The notes below the pieces were generated by a model that had not been told where the DNA came from, made no database searches, and saw only the letters and a program-made list of their open reading frames with translations. A stretch of 64,000 bases of DNA. Origin: Janthinobacterium rivuli. Lineage in GTDB: Bacteria > Pseudomonadota > Gammaproteobacteria > Burkholderiales > Burkholderiaceae_D. The DNA lies in NCBI RefSeq assembly GCF_029690045.1, contig NZ_CP121464.1, positions 3,596,001 to 3,660,000 of the forward strand, in the 5' to 3' direction. Shown here one piece after another: positions 1 through 7,461 of this stretch. Made by a program: the position numbers and the translations under genes. The first letter of the stretch is position 1. Each line of letters opens with the position of its first letter.

Positions 1-240
1 CCGCAAGCTGTCTGTGATGGCCATTTCCATAGAGTACGTTGTGCCTTATCCATTCAACAGGCGCCATTATAGTGCCTCGCCGCGGGCATGGCCGATCCGT
101 TTGCTGGCAATAATAAAGCACCGTGCCGATTATTTAAAGTGCCGCGCTTATTATTTATCGCACTGCAATAACATAAATGGCTCGCGTGATATTTGGTGAG
201 TATTTGAAAAATATAATCGCGGATACGATTGATTTTCAAG
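1..240. other. Intergenic DNA upstream of the peptide cluster, no gene seen
   Basis: This stretch is more AT-rich than the rest of the window and holds only short opposing reading frames (61 codons each) that overlap one another and resemble nothing recognisable. It probably contains the upstream control region of the peptide cluster. Confidence 0.5.
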
Positions 241-269
241 TTGACGCTTATTTATTCAGGCGCTAATAT
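241..269 (+). promoter_or_regulatory. Sigma-70-like promoter for the first precursor peptide
   Basis: TTGACG at 241-246 and TAATAT at 264-269 are separated by exactly 17 bases, close to the sigma-70 consensus. The expected transcript start near 276 leaves a leader of about 58 bases before the first precursor ATG at 334. Seen in sequence; activity is inferred. Confidence 0.6.
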
Positions 270-333
270 CGAATGGCCATATACCATGGCATACAGCGCA
301 AGCAGTACTTAACCATCACAAGAGGATAGTACA

Positions 334-528
334 ATGCAAAAACAGAACCACTCCAAATTGTTCGCATTCAAACTGGCTGAAAAACAGGTACAAAAACAGG
401 TAGCGCCCGCCACCGTCTGGAAGGTGCGCGACGGCGTCGCCGTAGCCGGCTGCACCGCCGTCGGCACCCGTGACCAATACCGCGATTCATCGCGCTTCCA
501 GCCGAACGACGGCGGCCAGTACTGCTGA
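334..528 (+). CDS. Putative RiPP precursor peptide 1 (64 aa)
   Basis: A 64-residue peptide with an AGAGGA ribosome site 8-9 bases before the ATG. It is clearly paralogous to the peptide at 722-907. Both share KLFAFKLAEK near the N-terminus (here residues 8-17), WKVRDGVAVAGCTAV in the middle (29-43), and a C-terminal DGG-x-aromatic-Cys end. It has two cysteines, C40 and the last residue C64. There is no signal peptide or membrane segment. With ATP-grasp, protease, disulfide and ABC-exporter genes just downstream, I infer a leader (about residues 1-28) and a modified core (about 29-64). The peptide family was not recognised by name. Confidence 0.72.
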   Translation: MQKQNHSKLFAFKLAEKQVQKQVAPATVWKVRDGVAVAGCTAVGTRDQYRDSSRFQPNDGGQYC

Positions 529-544
529 TTCCCGGCGCCCCATT

Positions 545-565
545 CCCCCGCCCGCGTGGGGGTTT
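545..565 (+). terminator. Weak hairpin after precursor 1
   Basis: CCCCCGC (545-551) can pair with GCGTGGGGG-type sequence (556-562) through five G-C pairs plus a wobble, followed by only three T residues. It could slow or partly stop transcription between the two precursor genes. Confidence 0.3.
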
Positions 566-645
566 CATCTATTCCGCCATATTCAAACTGGCGCTGGCGC
601 CTATTCCGGCACGGCTTCTCTGCGCGCAATGAATACATAAACACC

Positions 646-673
646 TTTCAATTGCAGATTCCATTTTTATAAT
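646..673 (+). promoter_or_regulatory. Possible promoter for precursor 2
   Basis: A perfect TATAAT lies at 668-673, about 50 bases before the second precursor ATG. The matching -35 region (TTTCAA at 646-651, spacer 16) is poor. It is plausible as a second promoter for the repeated precursor gene. Confidence 0.35.
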
Positions 674-721
674 CAGTATTTATCGGTAAAAATCGGAACA
701 CAACCATTAATAGAGGATCCC

Positions 722-907
722 ATGCATAAAGAAACCAAACTGTTCGCATTCAAACTGGCGGAAAAGAAGGAAGAAGAAAAGCCGGCGCTTCCTGCGCCCT
801 GGAAAGTACGCGACGGTGTCGCCGTAGCCGGCTGCACGGCGGTCGACAGCGAGGAGCAATACCGCTATTCGCGTATCGGTTCGAGTGACGGCGGCGAGTT
901 CTGCTGA
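722..907 (+). CDS. Putative RiPP precursor peptide 2 (61 aa)
   Basis: A 61-residue paralogue of precursor 1, again with an AGAGGAT ribosome site shortly before the ATG. KLFAFKLAEK is at residues 6-15, a Lys/Glu-rich hinge follows, WKVRDGVAVAGCTAV is at 27-41, and the end is DGGEFC. The cysteines are C38 and C61, keeping nearly the same spacing as in precursor 1 (22 versus 23 residues between). The C-terminal half carries several Asp/Glu and Ser/Thr/Tyr residues, the side chains that ATP-grasp ligases join in graspetides. The hinge differs most between the paralogues, which fits a leader/core boundary there. Function is inferred from context. Confidence 0.75.
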   Translation: MHKETKLFAFKLAEKKEEEKPALPAPWKVRDGVAVAGCTAVDSEEQYRYSRIGSSDGGEFC

Positions 908-923
908 TACGTACACCAGCTGA

Positions 924-949
924 AAGCCTTGCCACGGCAAGGCTTTTTT
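924..949 (+). terminator. Rho-independent terminator/attenuator between precursors and enzymes
   Basis: AAGCCTTGC (924-932), a CACG loop and GCAAGGCTT (937-945) form a perfect 9-bp stem followed by further T residues to 949. It lies 17 bases after the precursor 2 stop and 28 bases before the ATP-grasp start. With no obvious promoter in between, partial read-through would yield much more precursor than enzyme. Confidence 0.8.
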
Positions 950-977
950 GATTCCCCCTTACCGCGGCCTCCCCGAC

Positions 978-1991
978 ATGCACAAAAAGGTTTTGATTAT
1001 CAGCCATAGCGGCGATCTGCACGCCGACCTGGTCGAAGCCATCCTCGCCGCGCGCGGCCATGCTCCTTTCCGTATCGATCTCGACGCCTTTCCCCGCGAT
1101 TACCAGCTGTGCCAGCGCCTGCTGGACGGCCGCGCCAGCGCGCGCCTGCGCCACTTGCCCGATGGCGACTGGCTTGAGCTGCAGCAAGTTGGCGCCGTCT
1201 GGCTGCGCAAGGCGGCCGATTATGCCTACGCCAGCGCCGACCTGACGCTGCAGGAACGCGCCTACGCCCAGCTGGAAACGGAGCAAGCCATCTTCAGCAT
1301 CCTGTACGGGCTCGATTGCTACTGGCTCAGCCATCCGCTGGCCCTGCGCGGCGCCCAATGGAAAGGCGAACAGCTTGCGCGGGCCGCGCGCATGGGCTTT
1401 CGCGTGCCCGCCACCGTGATTACCAATGTGCCCGACGACGTGCGCGCTTTCCGCGCGGCAATCAACGGGCCCATCATTTTCAAGAGCATGTCCACGCCCA
1501 GCCTGGCCGCCGAAACGGTCGAGGACGTCGACAGGGTCAGCGCCGGCATCGGCACCACCATTGTCGACGATGCCATGCTGGACAGCCTGGACGCCGTCAG
1601 CGAACTGAGCTGCCAGTTCCAGGAATATATCGCCAAGCAATACGAACTGCGCATCACCGTGATCGGCAAGCAACTGTTTGCCGCGCGCCTGTATTCCCAG
1701 GACGATGCCCGCACGGCCATCGATTCGCGCGATATGTCAGCCCCCATCCGCTATGAAGCATGCACCTTGCCAGCGGAAATACAGCAGCGATGCCTCGCTT
1801 TCGTGCACAGCTATGGCCTCGAGTATGGCGCGCTCGATCTCATCGTCACGCCTGACGGCGAGTACGTTTTCCTGGAAAACAACCCTGTTGGTCAATTTTT
1901 GTATGTGCAACAACTGGTGCCCGCCTTGACCATGCTGGAAAGCGTGGCCGCAACCCTGATCGAAGGAGCCGTATGCCACAGCCAGACCTGA
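978..1991 (+). CDS. MvdD-like ATP-grasp peptide ligase
   Basis: This 337-residue protein resembles the ATP-grasp enzymes of the MvdC/MvdD (graspetide) group. VWLRK is at residues 74-78, where that group has a V-W-x-R segment. A lysine-containing stretch WKGEQLARAARMGFRVPATV (128-147) enters the ATP-grasp domain, and the metal-binding motif FLENNPVGQF lies near the C-terminus. The family uses ATP to join carboxyl side chains to hydroxyl or amino groups in precursor peptides. I chose ATG 978; an upstream in-frame ATG at 948 overlaps the terminator stem region. It overlaps the next gene by 19 bases. It is the likely modifying enzyme for the two peptides; the bond formed cannot be read from sequence. 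Confidence 0.78.
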   Translation: MHKKVLIISHSGDLHADLVEAILAARGHAPFRIDLDAFPRDYQLCQRLLDGRASARLRHLPDGDWLELQQVGAVWLRKAADYAYASADLTLQERAYAQLETEQAIFSILYGLDCYWLSHPLALRGAQWKGEQLARAARMGFRVPATVITNVPDDVRAFRAAINGPIIFKSMSTPSLAAETVEDVDRVSAGIGTTIVDDAMLDSLDAVSELSCQFQEYIAKQYELRITVIGKQLFAARLYSQDDARTAIDSRDMSAPIRYEACTLPAEIQQRCLAFVHSYGLEYGALDLIVTPDGEYVFLENNPVGQFLYVQQLVPALTMLESVAATLIEGAVCHSQT

Positions 1992-2839
1992 GCCAGATCC
2001 CTCTCCGGCTGCGCGAACTGGAGCTTGCGCGCGACAGCCGCGCCATCGTCCTGGCCGCCTCGCACCTGGACATGGAGCTGCTGCCCGCCCTGTACGAGCT
2101 GTGCCAGGGCATCGGGCCCGTGGCGCGCCTCGATGTGGTGCTGCACGGCCGTGGCGGCATCGTCAACGCGGCGCGGCGCATCGCCATCCTGCTGCGCCAG
2201 CATGCCCGTCACCTGAGCTTTGTCGTGCCCTTCCACTGCCAGTCGGCCGCCACCCTGCTGACCCTGGGCGCCGATGAGATCATCGCCGGCGACCTGGCGC
2301 TGTTCTCGCCCATCGACCCGCAGCTCGATGGCGCCGACGGCGGCTCCATGTCCAGCCTGGACATCAAGGTCTTCGGCGACATGGCGCAGCAGTGGTTCGG
2401 CGTGGATGCCAGCGAAGCGCGCCAGCAATCGCTGTCCCTGCTGTGCGGCAGCATCTTTCCCCCTTCCCTGACGGCTTTTTACCGCACCACCCTGGAGCTG
2501 GCGCAGATCGGCGAAGAATTGCTGGCCTGGCAATTGCCCGAGGCCACACCCGAGGCGCGGCGCGCCATCGTCGCGCAACTGGTGACGGGTTATCACTCGC
2601 ACAACTATGCCTTGACACGCGAAGAACTGGCGCAGCTGGGCTTGCGCATGGAACGCGATGCCCACGCCGAACGGCTGGGCTGGGCCATTTCCACGCAATT
2701 GCAGGCAAGCATAGGCGGCGCCCTGCGCAGCGCGCCCGACGAGCCGTGGAACGATGCCCTGCTGGCGTCGCGCGACGGCGTGCAGCTGCGGTGCCAGCGG
2801 CCGGGCGGCTACGCGCCGGTATGGAGCACGCAATGCTGA
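1973..2839 (+). CDS. Clp-fold serine protease of the SDH/SppA-like type, candidate leader peptidase
   Basis: This 288-residue protein has the layout of 'SDH family Clp-fold serine proteinases'. An oxyanion-hole-like HGRGG is at 58-62, the likely nucleophile S91 is in HCQSAATLLTLGADEI, and SPIDPQ follows at 112-117. No signal peptide or clear membrane segment is seen, so it should act in the cytosol, or at the membrane by association. It overlaps both neighbours, which suggests translational coupling. Because the cluster's ABC transporter lacks a C39 peptidase domain, this is the best candidate for removing the leader; degrading failed precursor is an alternative. Substrate is inference. Confidence 0.68.
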   Translation: MPQPDLSQIPLRLRELELARDSRAIVLAASHLDMELLPALYELCQGIGPVARLDVVLHGRGGIVNAARRIAILLRQHARHLSFVVPFHCQSAATLLTLGADEIIAGDLALFSPIDPQLDGADGGSMSSLDIKVFGDMAQQWFGVDASEARQQSLSLLCGSIFPPSLTAFYRTTLELAQIGEELLAWQLPEATPEARRAIVAQLVTGYHSHNYALTREELAQLGLRMERDAHAERLGWAISTQLQASIGGALRSAPDEPWNDALLASRDGVQLRCQRPGGYAPVWSTQC

Positions 2840-3348
2840 CAGCTCTCCCCTTTTTGTCCGATATCGCGCGCCATGTCATCGCCTTGCTGCTGCTGGCGGC
2901 CGGCGTAGGCAAGCTGCGCAGTTATGCCGCCTTCCGCGGCAACCTTGCCACCTCGTTCGGCGTGCCGCCCGCCGCCGCCCAATTCGCTGCGCCAGCCCTG
3001 GTGGCAACGGAACTGCTGCTGGCCGGCTGGCTGCTGGCGGGCGGCACGCAGCTGCCCATGCTGCTGTCATTACTGCTGCTCAGTACCCTCACGGCCGTGC
3101 TGGCCTGGCGCTACTTCACGCACAGCGTGGTGCGCTGCAGCTGCTTTGGCGAAGCGGCGCGGCCCGTCTCGCAATACGACCTGCTGCGCAACGTGCTGGC
3201 GGTCGCCATTAACGTCGCCTATTTCGCATTCGCGCAGACGGCATCCTTGCCCGCCGCCACCTCCATTCTGGCCGCCGGCCTGGCAGCCATCGTCTGCGTG
3301 ACCGTGATTTCTCTGCACGACATCGCCACCTTGGCAAAGGCCGGCTGA
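2833..3348 (+). CDS. MauE/DoxX-like redox membrane protein
   Basis: This 171-residue protein has about four hydrophobic helices and a conserved-looking cysteine pair in the motif CSCFG (C102, C104) after the third helix. The layout is that of MauE, the membrane protein needed with MauD to make the disulfide-rich small subunit of methylamine dehydrogenase. No mau structural genes are present. The start at 2833 overlaps the protease stop by 7 bases; ATG 2821 is an alternative. Together with the next gene it suggests disulfide formation or transfer across the membrane, possibly for the two conserved peptide cysteines. Confidence 0.68.
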   Translation: MLTALPFLSDIARHVIALLLLAAGVGKLRSYAAFRGNLATSFGVPPAAAQFAAPALVATELLLAGWLLAGGTQLPMLLSLLLLSTLTAVLAWRYFTHSVVRCSCFGEAARPVSQYDLLRNVLAVAINVAYFAFAQTASLPAATSILAAGLAAIVCVTVISLHDIATLAKAG

Positions 3349-3902
3349 TGGATTCCACGACATTGCAACTGGTGCTGGCGGCGCTGGCGTTTGCGCTCGC
3401 CGGCAACATCTGGCTGACCCTGGCCGTGCTGCGCGCCAGCCGCCGCGAACGCCTCGCGCCCACGGCGCTGGTGCCGGGCCAGCCCCTGCCTGCCGTGCAA
3501 GCCCGTCTGATGGCTGGCGGTGCGCATTTCCAGCCGGGCGCCAGCGGCCAGGCGGCCGTGCTGCTGTTCCTCGCCAGCCGCTGCCCGAAATGCGGGGAAA
3601 AGCTGGCCGGCATCGAACAGCTGCTGCCGCTGGCGCGCGAGGCCGGCCTGGCCCTGTGGCTGATCAGCGAAGAGCCGGCCCGCCGGCTGCGCGCCTTTTT
3701 GCCCGGCAAGGCCTTGCGGGCGGCCACGGCGCGGCTCACGCTGCGCGACTACCGGCGCGTGAATCCTTTGATGAGTTCGCCGTCCTATGTGTTCGTCAAT
3801 CACGAGGGCACGGTGGAAGCGGCCGGCCTGATCGGCGATGAAGACTGGCTGGCCCTTGTCGAGCAACTGGCAGGCGATACGGCACAGGAGCGCGCCGCAT
3901 GA
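3348..3902 (+). CDS. MauD-like membrane-anchored thioredoxin-fold protein
   Basis: This 184-residue protein has an N-terminal membrane anchor (about residues 7-28) and a thioredoxin-like domain with the active-site motif CPKC (C79, C82). The domain would sit outside the cytoplasm. The preceding gene's stop (tga) and this start (atg) share one base, and its own end overlaps the ABC gene by 4 bases. MauD-family proteins oxidise or reshuffle disulfides in the periplasm. I infer it works with the MauE-like partner on the exported peptide; a role in keeping cysteines reduced cannot be ruled out. Confidence 0.68.
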   Translation: MDSTTLQLVLAALAFALAGNIWLTLAVLRASRRERLAPTALVPGQPLPAVQARLMAGGAHFQPGASGQAAVLLFLASRCPKCGEKLAGIEQLLPLAREAGLALWLISEEPARRLRAFLPGKALRAATARLTLRDYRRVNPLMSSPSYVFVNHEGTVEAAGLIGDEDWLALVEQLAGDTAQERAA

Positions 3903-5671
3903 GCCTTCTGAACTTCGGCCCGCATGTTGAACGCCTGCGCCTGCTGTATCCCGTGCGCTGGCGCGTCGCCGCCGGCTTGCTGTGCATGGTCCTCACCGTG
4001 GGCGCGCAGCTGGCCTTTCCGCAGGCCATCGCGTATTTCATCGACAACGTGGCGGAACTGACCCGGCGCGGCGTCACGCCGGGCATGGTCGCCGCCATGC
4101 TGGCCTTCAGCCTGCTGTATGCGCTGGTCACGAGCGCGCGCTTCTATTTGCTGCAATCGAGCGGCCACATGATCGTCATGGGCGTGCGCCGGCACCTGTT
4201 CGACGTGGTGATCAACCAGCCCATCGCCTTCTTCGACAAGCACCATGGCGGCGAGCTGAACAGCCGGCTCACGTCCGACGTATCGGCCCTGCATGAAAGC
4301 CTGACCATCGGCGCGGCCAATGCCCTGCGCTCGCTGTGCGTCTTTGTGGGCGGCATCGCCATGCTGCTGCATCTGTCGCCCATGCTGAGCCTGCCGCTGG
4401 CCCTGTTCATTCCCATCAGCCTGTATCTCGGCAAATTATCAGGCAGCAATTACCGGCAGCGTTCGCGGGCCATTTCCGCCACCCTGGCCGCCAGCGGCAA
4501 GGTGGCGCAGGAATACTTTGCCCATGCCCGGCTGGTGCAGGCGTTCAACCAGCAAGGCGGCGCCATGGCCCGCTACGCGCAAGCCATGCGGCAATTGCTG
4601 GACGTGTCCCTGGCCGGTACGCGCCTGCTGGCCGTGTTCCAGGGCGCGCAGGGCTTGCTGGCTTTTGTTGCCCTGCTGACCACCCTGTGCTTCGGCGCCC
4701 ACCTGATCGGCCAGGGCCGCCTGAGCGTGGGCGAGCTGACGGCCTTCGTCATCTATGCCAGCATGGTGACGGACACGGCCGGCTCCATCAGCGAATTCTG
4801 GAACACGTGGATGCGCACCATGGGTTCGACCGACCGCATCTTCGAGATCCTGCGCAGCCACCGCACCGTGCCCGAAGCGGCACCGCAGCCGCCTCTGGCC
4901 GGCCATATCGCGCTGCGCGACGCGTGCTTTTCGTATCCCGAGCGCACGCAGGTCACGGCCCTCGACGGCGTCAGCCTGTCGATACGCGCGGGCGAAAAGA
5001 TCGCCCTGGTGGGCGCCTCGGGCGCGGGCAAGTCCACCATCGCCAGCCTGGTGCTGGGCCATTACCAGCTTGACGCGGGCAGCCTGCAGTTCGACGGCAT
5101 CGATGCGGGCGTGCTGGGCGTGGCGCAGCTGCGCCGCCAGATGGCCGTGGTGGAGCAGGAACCGGCGCTGTTTTCCGGCAGCATTGCGGACAATATCGCC
5201 TTTGCCGTACCGGACCGCGCCGTGACGCGCGAAGAGATGCAGGCGGCGGCGCGCCTGGCGCACGCCCACGATTTTATTGATGCCTTTCCGGACGGCTACG
5301 AGACCCTCGTGGGGGAACGGGGCGTGCAGTTGTCCGGCGGACAGAAGCAGCGCATCGCGATCGCCCGCGCCATCCTGCGCGCGCCGAAAATGCTCATCCT
5401 GGACGAAGCCACCAGCGCGCTCGACGCCGCCAGCGAACAGCAGGTGCAGCTCGCGCTCGATACCTTGATGCAAGGCCGCACCACGATCATCATCGCCCAC
5501 CGCTTTTCCACTATCGTCAAGGCGGACCGCATCGTCGTCATGGACAAAGGCCGGATTTGCCAGCAAGGCACACACGCCGAGCTGCTGCGCGCGGGCGGCC
5601 AGTATGCGCGGCTGATGCAGCAGCAACTGTCGCAATTCCAGCAGTTGCATGAGAGTACGGCAACCCTGTAA
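3899..5671 (+). CDS. ABC exporter (membrane domain fused to ATPase), likely peptide export
   Basis: This 590-residue half-transporter carries a six-helix ABC exporter membrane domain (about 20-310) and a C-terminal ATPase. Walker A GASGAGKST is near residue 372, the signature is LSGGQKQR, and Walker B is MLILDEATSALD followed by a switch histidine in IIAHRFS. It resembles MsbA/lipid-A-type exporters. There is no N-terminal C39 peptidase domain, so it does not process its own substrate. It is last in the overlapping gene series and is the expected exporter of the modified peptides. Confidence 0.8.
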   Translation: MSLLNFGPHVERLRLLYPVRWRVAAGLLCMVLTVGAQLAFPQAIAYFIDNVAELTRRGVTPGMVAAMLAFSLLYALVTSARFYLLQSSGHMIVMGVRRHLFDVVINQPIAFFDKHHGGELNSRLTSDVSALHESLTIGAANALRSLCVFVGGIAMLLHLSPMLSLPLALFIPISLYLGKLSGSNYRQRSRAISATLAASGKVAQEYFAHARLVQAFNQQGGAMARYAQAMRQLLDVSLAGTRLLAVFQGAQGLLAFVALLTTLCFGAHLIGQGRLSVGELTAFVIYASMVTDTAGSISEFWNTWMRTMGSTDRIFEILRSHRTVPEAAPQPPLAGHIALRDACFSYPERTQVTALDGVSLSIRAGEKIALVGASGAGKSTIASLVLGHYQLDAGSLQFDGIDAGVLGVAQLRRQMAVVEQEPALFSGSIADNIAFAVPDRAVTREEMQAAARLAHAHDFIDAFPDGYETLVGERGVQLSGGQKQRIAIARAILRAPKMLILDEATSALDAASEQQVQLALDTLMQGRTTIIIAHRFSTIVKADRIVVMDKGRICQQGTHAELLRAGGQYARLMQQQLSQFQQLHESTATL

Positions 5672-5681
5672 AGTGGGCCAG

Positions 5682-6083
5682 ATGAAAAAAACCTACCATG
5701 GCAGTTGCCACTGCGGCGCCGTGCGCTTTGCGGCCGAGATCGACCTGGCGGCCCCCAGCCTGCGCTGCAATTGTTCCTACTGCCTGAAAATCCGCTGCTG
5801 GGCCAGCCTGGTCCCGCCTGCGGATTTTCGCCTGCTGGCCGGTGAAGCGGACTTGAGCGAATACCGCTTCGGCGAGCACCGCGAGCGCCATTATTTTTGC
5901 CGCCATTGCGGCGTGCGCCCGTTCGGCCGCGGCGATTCGCTCCGCAGCGGCCCGTTCGTCGGCATCGGCGTCAACTGCCTCGATGACGCATCGGCGGCCG
6001 AACTGGCGCAGATTCCCATCACTTTTGTCGATGGCTGGCATGACGAGTGGGATGCGCCGCCGCAGGAAACGCGGCATCTGTAA
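5682..6083 (+). CDS. GFA-family (CENP-V/formaldehyde-activating-like) zinc protein
   Basis: This 133-residue protein has the GFA cysteine pattern: SCHCGAVRF near the N-terminus, CNCSYC at about residues 30-35, and CRHCG further on, ligands for structural and catalytic zinc. The named family includes glutathione-dependent formaldehyde-activating enzymes, but most members have no proven substrate. It starts 11 bases after the ABC transporter stop, so it may be co-transcribed with the peptide cluster. Whether it takes part in that pathway is open. Confidence 0.72.
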   Translation: MKKTYHGSCHCGAVRFAAEIDLAAPSLRCNCSYCLKIRCWASLVPPADFRLLAGEADLSEYRFGEHRERHYFCRHCGVRPFGRGDSLRSGPFVGIGVNCLDDASAAELAQIPITFVDGWHDEWDAPPQETRHL

Positions 6084-6252
6084 TAGCAATCTAGAAATGG
6101 TTGTCATCCACCACAGAGTTTTCCTACGTGGCGACAAGTGGTGTCCCTATGGCTAAGCCCGACGCAGGCAGGGAGAATGGTTTCAACGGTGCAGCCTATG
6201 CTGAACCGGATGATCATGCAAACCAGCCAAACCAACCATAGGGGACACGACC

Positions 6253-6567
6253 ATGACTTCGAACAGCAACGACAAATCCGGCAGCCAATCGGACAAGCAG
6301 CAATCGGGCCAATCGGGCAGCCAGCAGTCGGACAAGCAATCCGGCACCCGCCAATCGTCGGGCGGCACCCAGGGCGGCACGCACGAGCAGCATGTCGAGG
6401 CAGGCCGCCAAAGCCACAAGAATGACGGCGACAAGCAGTCGGGCTCGCAGCAATCGGGCCAACAGTCGGGCCAGCAATCGGGATCCGGCACCGGCACGCG
6501 CGGCGGCACGCATGAGCAGCACGTGGAAGCGGGACGTCAAAGCCACAAGAATGACGATAAATCCTGA
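6253..6567 (+). CDS. Low-complexity hydrophilin with two exact 18-residue repeats
   Basis: A 104-residue, extremely hydrophilic protein rich in Ser, Gln, Gly and Lys, with no hydrophobic stretch. The segment GGTHEQHVEAGRQSHKND occurs twice, at residues 41-58 and 84-101, separated by SGQQSGQQ-like linkers. The repeat recalls the KGG (Con-10/YciG) stress-protein motif and plant Em/LEA proteins, though the typical KGG is not exact. It is probably a disordered protein made under stress or drying. It stands alone, with long spacers on both sides. Confidence 0.62.
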   Translation: MTSNSNDKSGSQSDKQQSGQSGSQQSDKQSGTRQSSGGTQGGTHEQHVEAGRQSHKNDGDKQSGSQQSGQQSGQQSGSGTGTRGGTHEQHVEAGRQSHKNDDKS

Positions 6568-6600
6568 TCCCGGTGGCATGGCTAGACGCGCCTTCTCAAC

Positions 6601-7407
6601 ATGAAAGCACTGACGGCCATGCTGTGCGCGGGGTTGGGCATGGGCCTTGCCGCCTGCGGCGCCAGGAATACGGCATCAAACGTGGAGGCGCCCGGCGCGC
6701 CGGCCGGAGTCTCCACGCGCGTGCTCGACGCGGGTGCCGACGCATTGCAAGCGCGGCCGCCCGTCGCGGCGCTCAATGCCTATCTTGACGGTTTTCATTT
6801 TTACAACGGCAACCAGCGCGGCCAGATGGAAGCGCATCACTATTGCGCCATCGTCAATGAAGAGCTGATCCAGTGTGTGATCTACGATGGCAACGTCAAG
6901 GACGCCAAGCTGATGGGCGTCGAATATATCGTCAGCGCCAGACTGTACCAGGGTTTGCCGGCGGCGGAAAAAGCGCTGTGGCACAGCCATGTACATGAAG
7001 TGAAATCAGGCCAGCTGATCGCTCCCGGCATTCCCGCCGTGGCCGAAAAAGTCTTGATGCAAAAACTCGTCGCCACGTATGGCAAGACCTGGCATACCTG
7101 GCATACGGATCTGCACAAGACCTTGCCGCTGGGCGTGCCGCAACTGATGATGGGTTTTACAAGCGATGGCCAGGCCGATGCCGCCATGGTCGCCGCGCGC
7201 GACCGCCGCTTCCGTATCGATTCCGCCGAAAAACGCCGCCAGCGGGCCGACATCGCCGCGCACGCCATCATAGACGGGGCCGATGCCTGGCAGCACGGCA
7301 CGATCATCCAGCTGGCCGACCCGAGCGGAACGCAGCACGGGGCTTCATCGCCGCCACCACCCTCCCCGCACACGGCCGCGCCCGCCATTTCGCCCCCGGC
7401 CAGATAG
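6601..7407 (+). CDS. OBAP/DUF1264-family lipoprotein
   Basis: This 268-residue protein starts with a lipoprotein signal ending LAAC (Cys19). The body matches the DUF1264 (oil-body-associated protein) family in style: HHYCAIVNEELIQCVIYDG, GVEYIVSARLY, ALWHSHVHEVKSG and YGKTWHTWHTD are all prominent, with many histidines. The family occurs in plants and bacteria and its biochemical role is unknown. The C-terminus ends in a Pro/Ser-rich tail not expected in the core domain. It starts 33 bases after the hydrophilin stop and could share its transcript. Confidence 0.7.
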   Translation: MKALTAMLCAGLGMGLAACGARNTASNVEAPGAPAGVSTRVLDAGADALQARPPVAALNAYLDGFHFYNGNQRGQMEAHHYCAIVNEELIQCVIYDGNVKDAKLMGVEYIVSARLYQGLPAAEKALWHSHVHEVKSGQLIAPGIPAVAEKVLMQKLVATYGKTWHTWHTDLHKTLPLGVPQLMMGFTSDGQADAAMVAARDRRFRIDSAEKRRQRADIAAHAIIDGADAWQHGTIIQLADPSGTQHGASSPPPPSPHTAAPAISPPAR

Positions 7408-7461
7408 GCTGCGCGCGAAAGGCCGTTGTCTGGATCGGCATTCTGGGCGATAATTACGCCC

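Noticed and set aside
750..1673. A 307-codon minus-strand frame across precursor 2 and the ATP-grasp gene
   Set aside because: It reads through the precursor and terminator in antisense and has no family features.
2833..3902. Methylamine dehydrogenase maturation locus
   Set aside because: MauE and MauD homologues are present but mauA, mauB and other mau genes are not; the surroundings are a peptide cluster.
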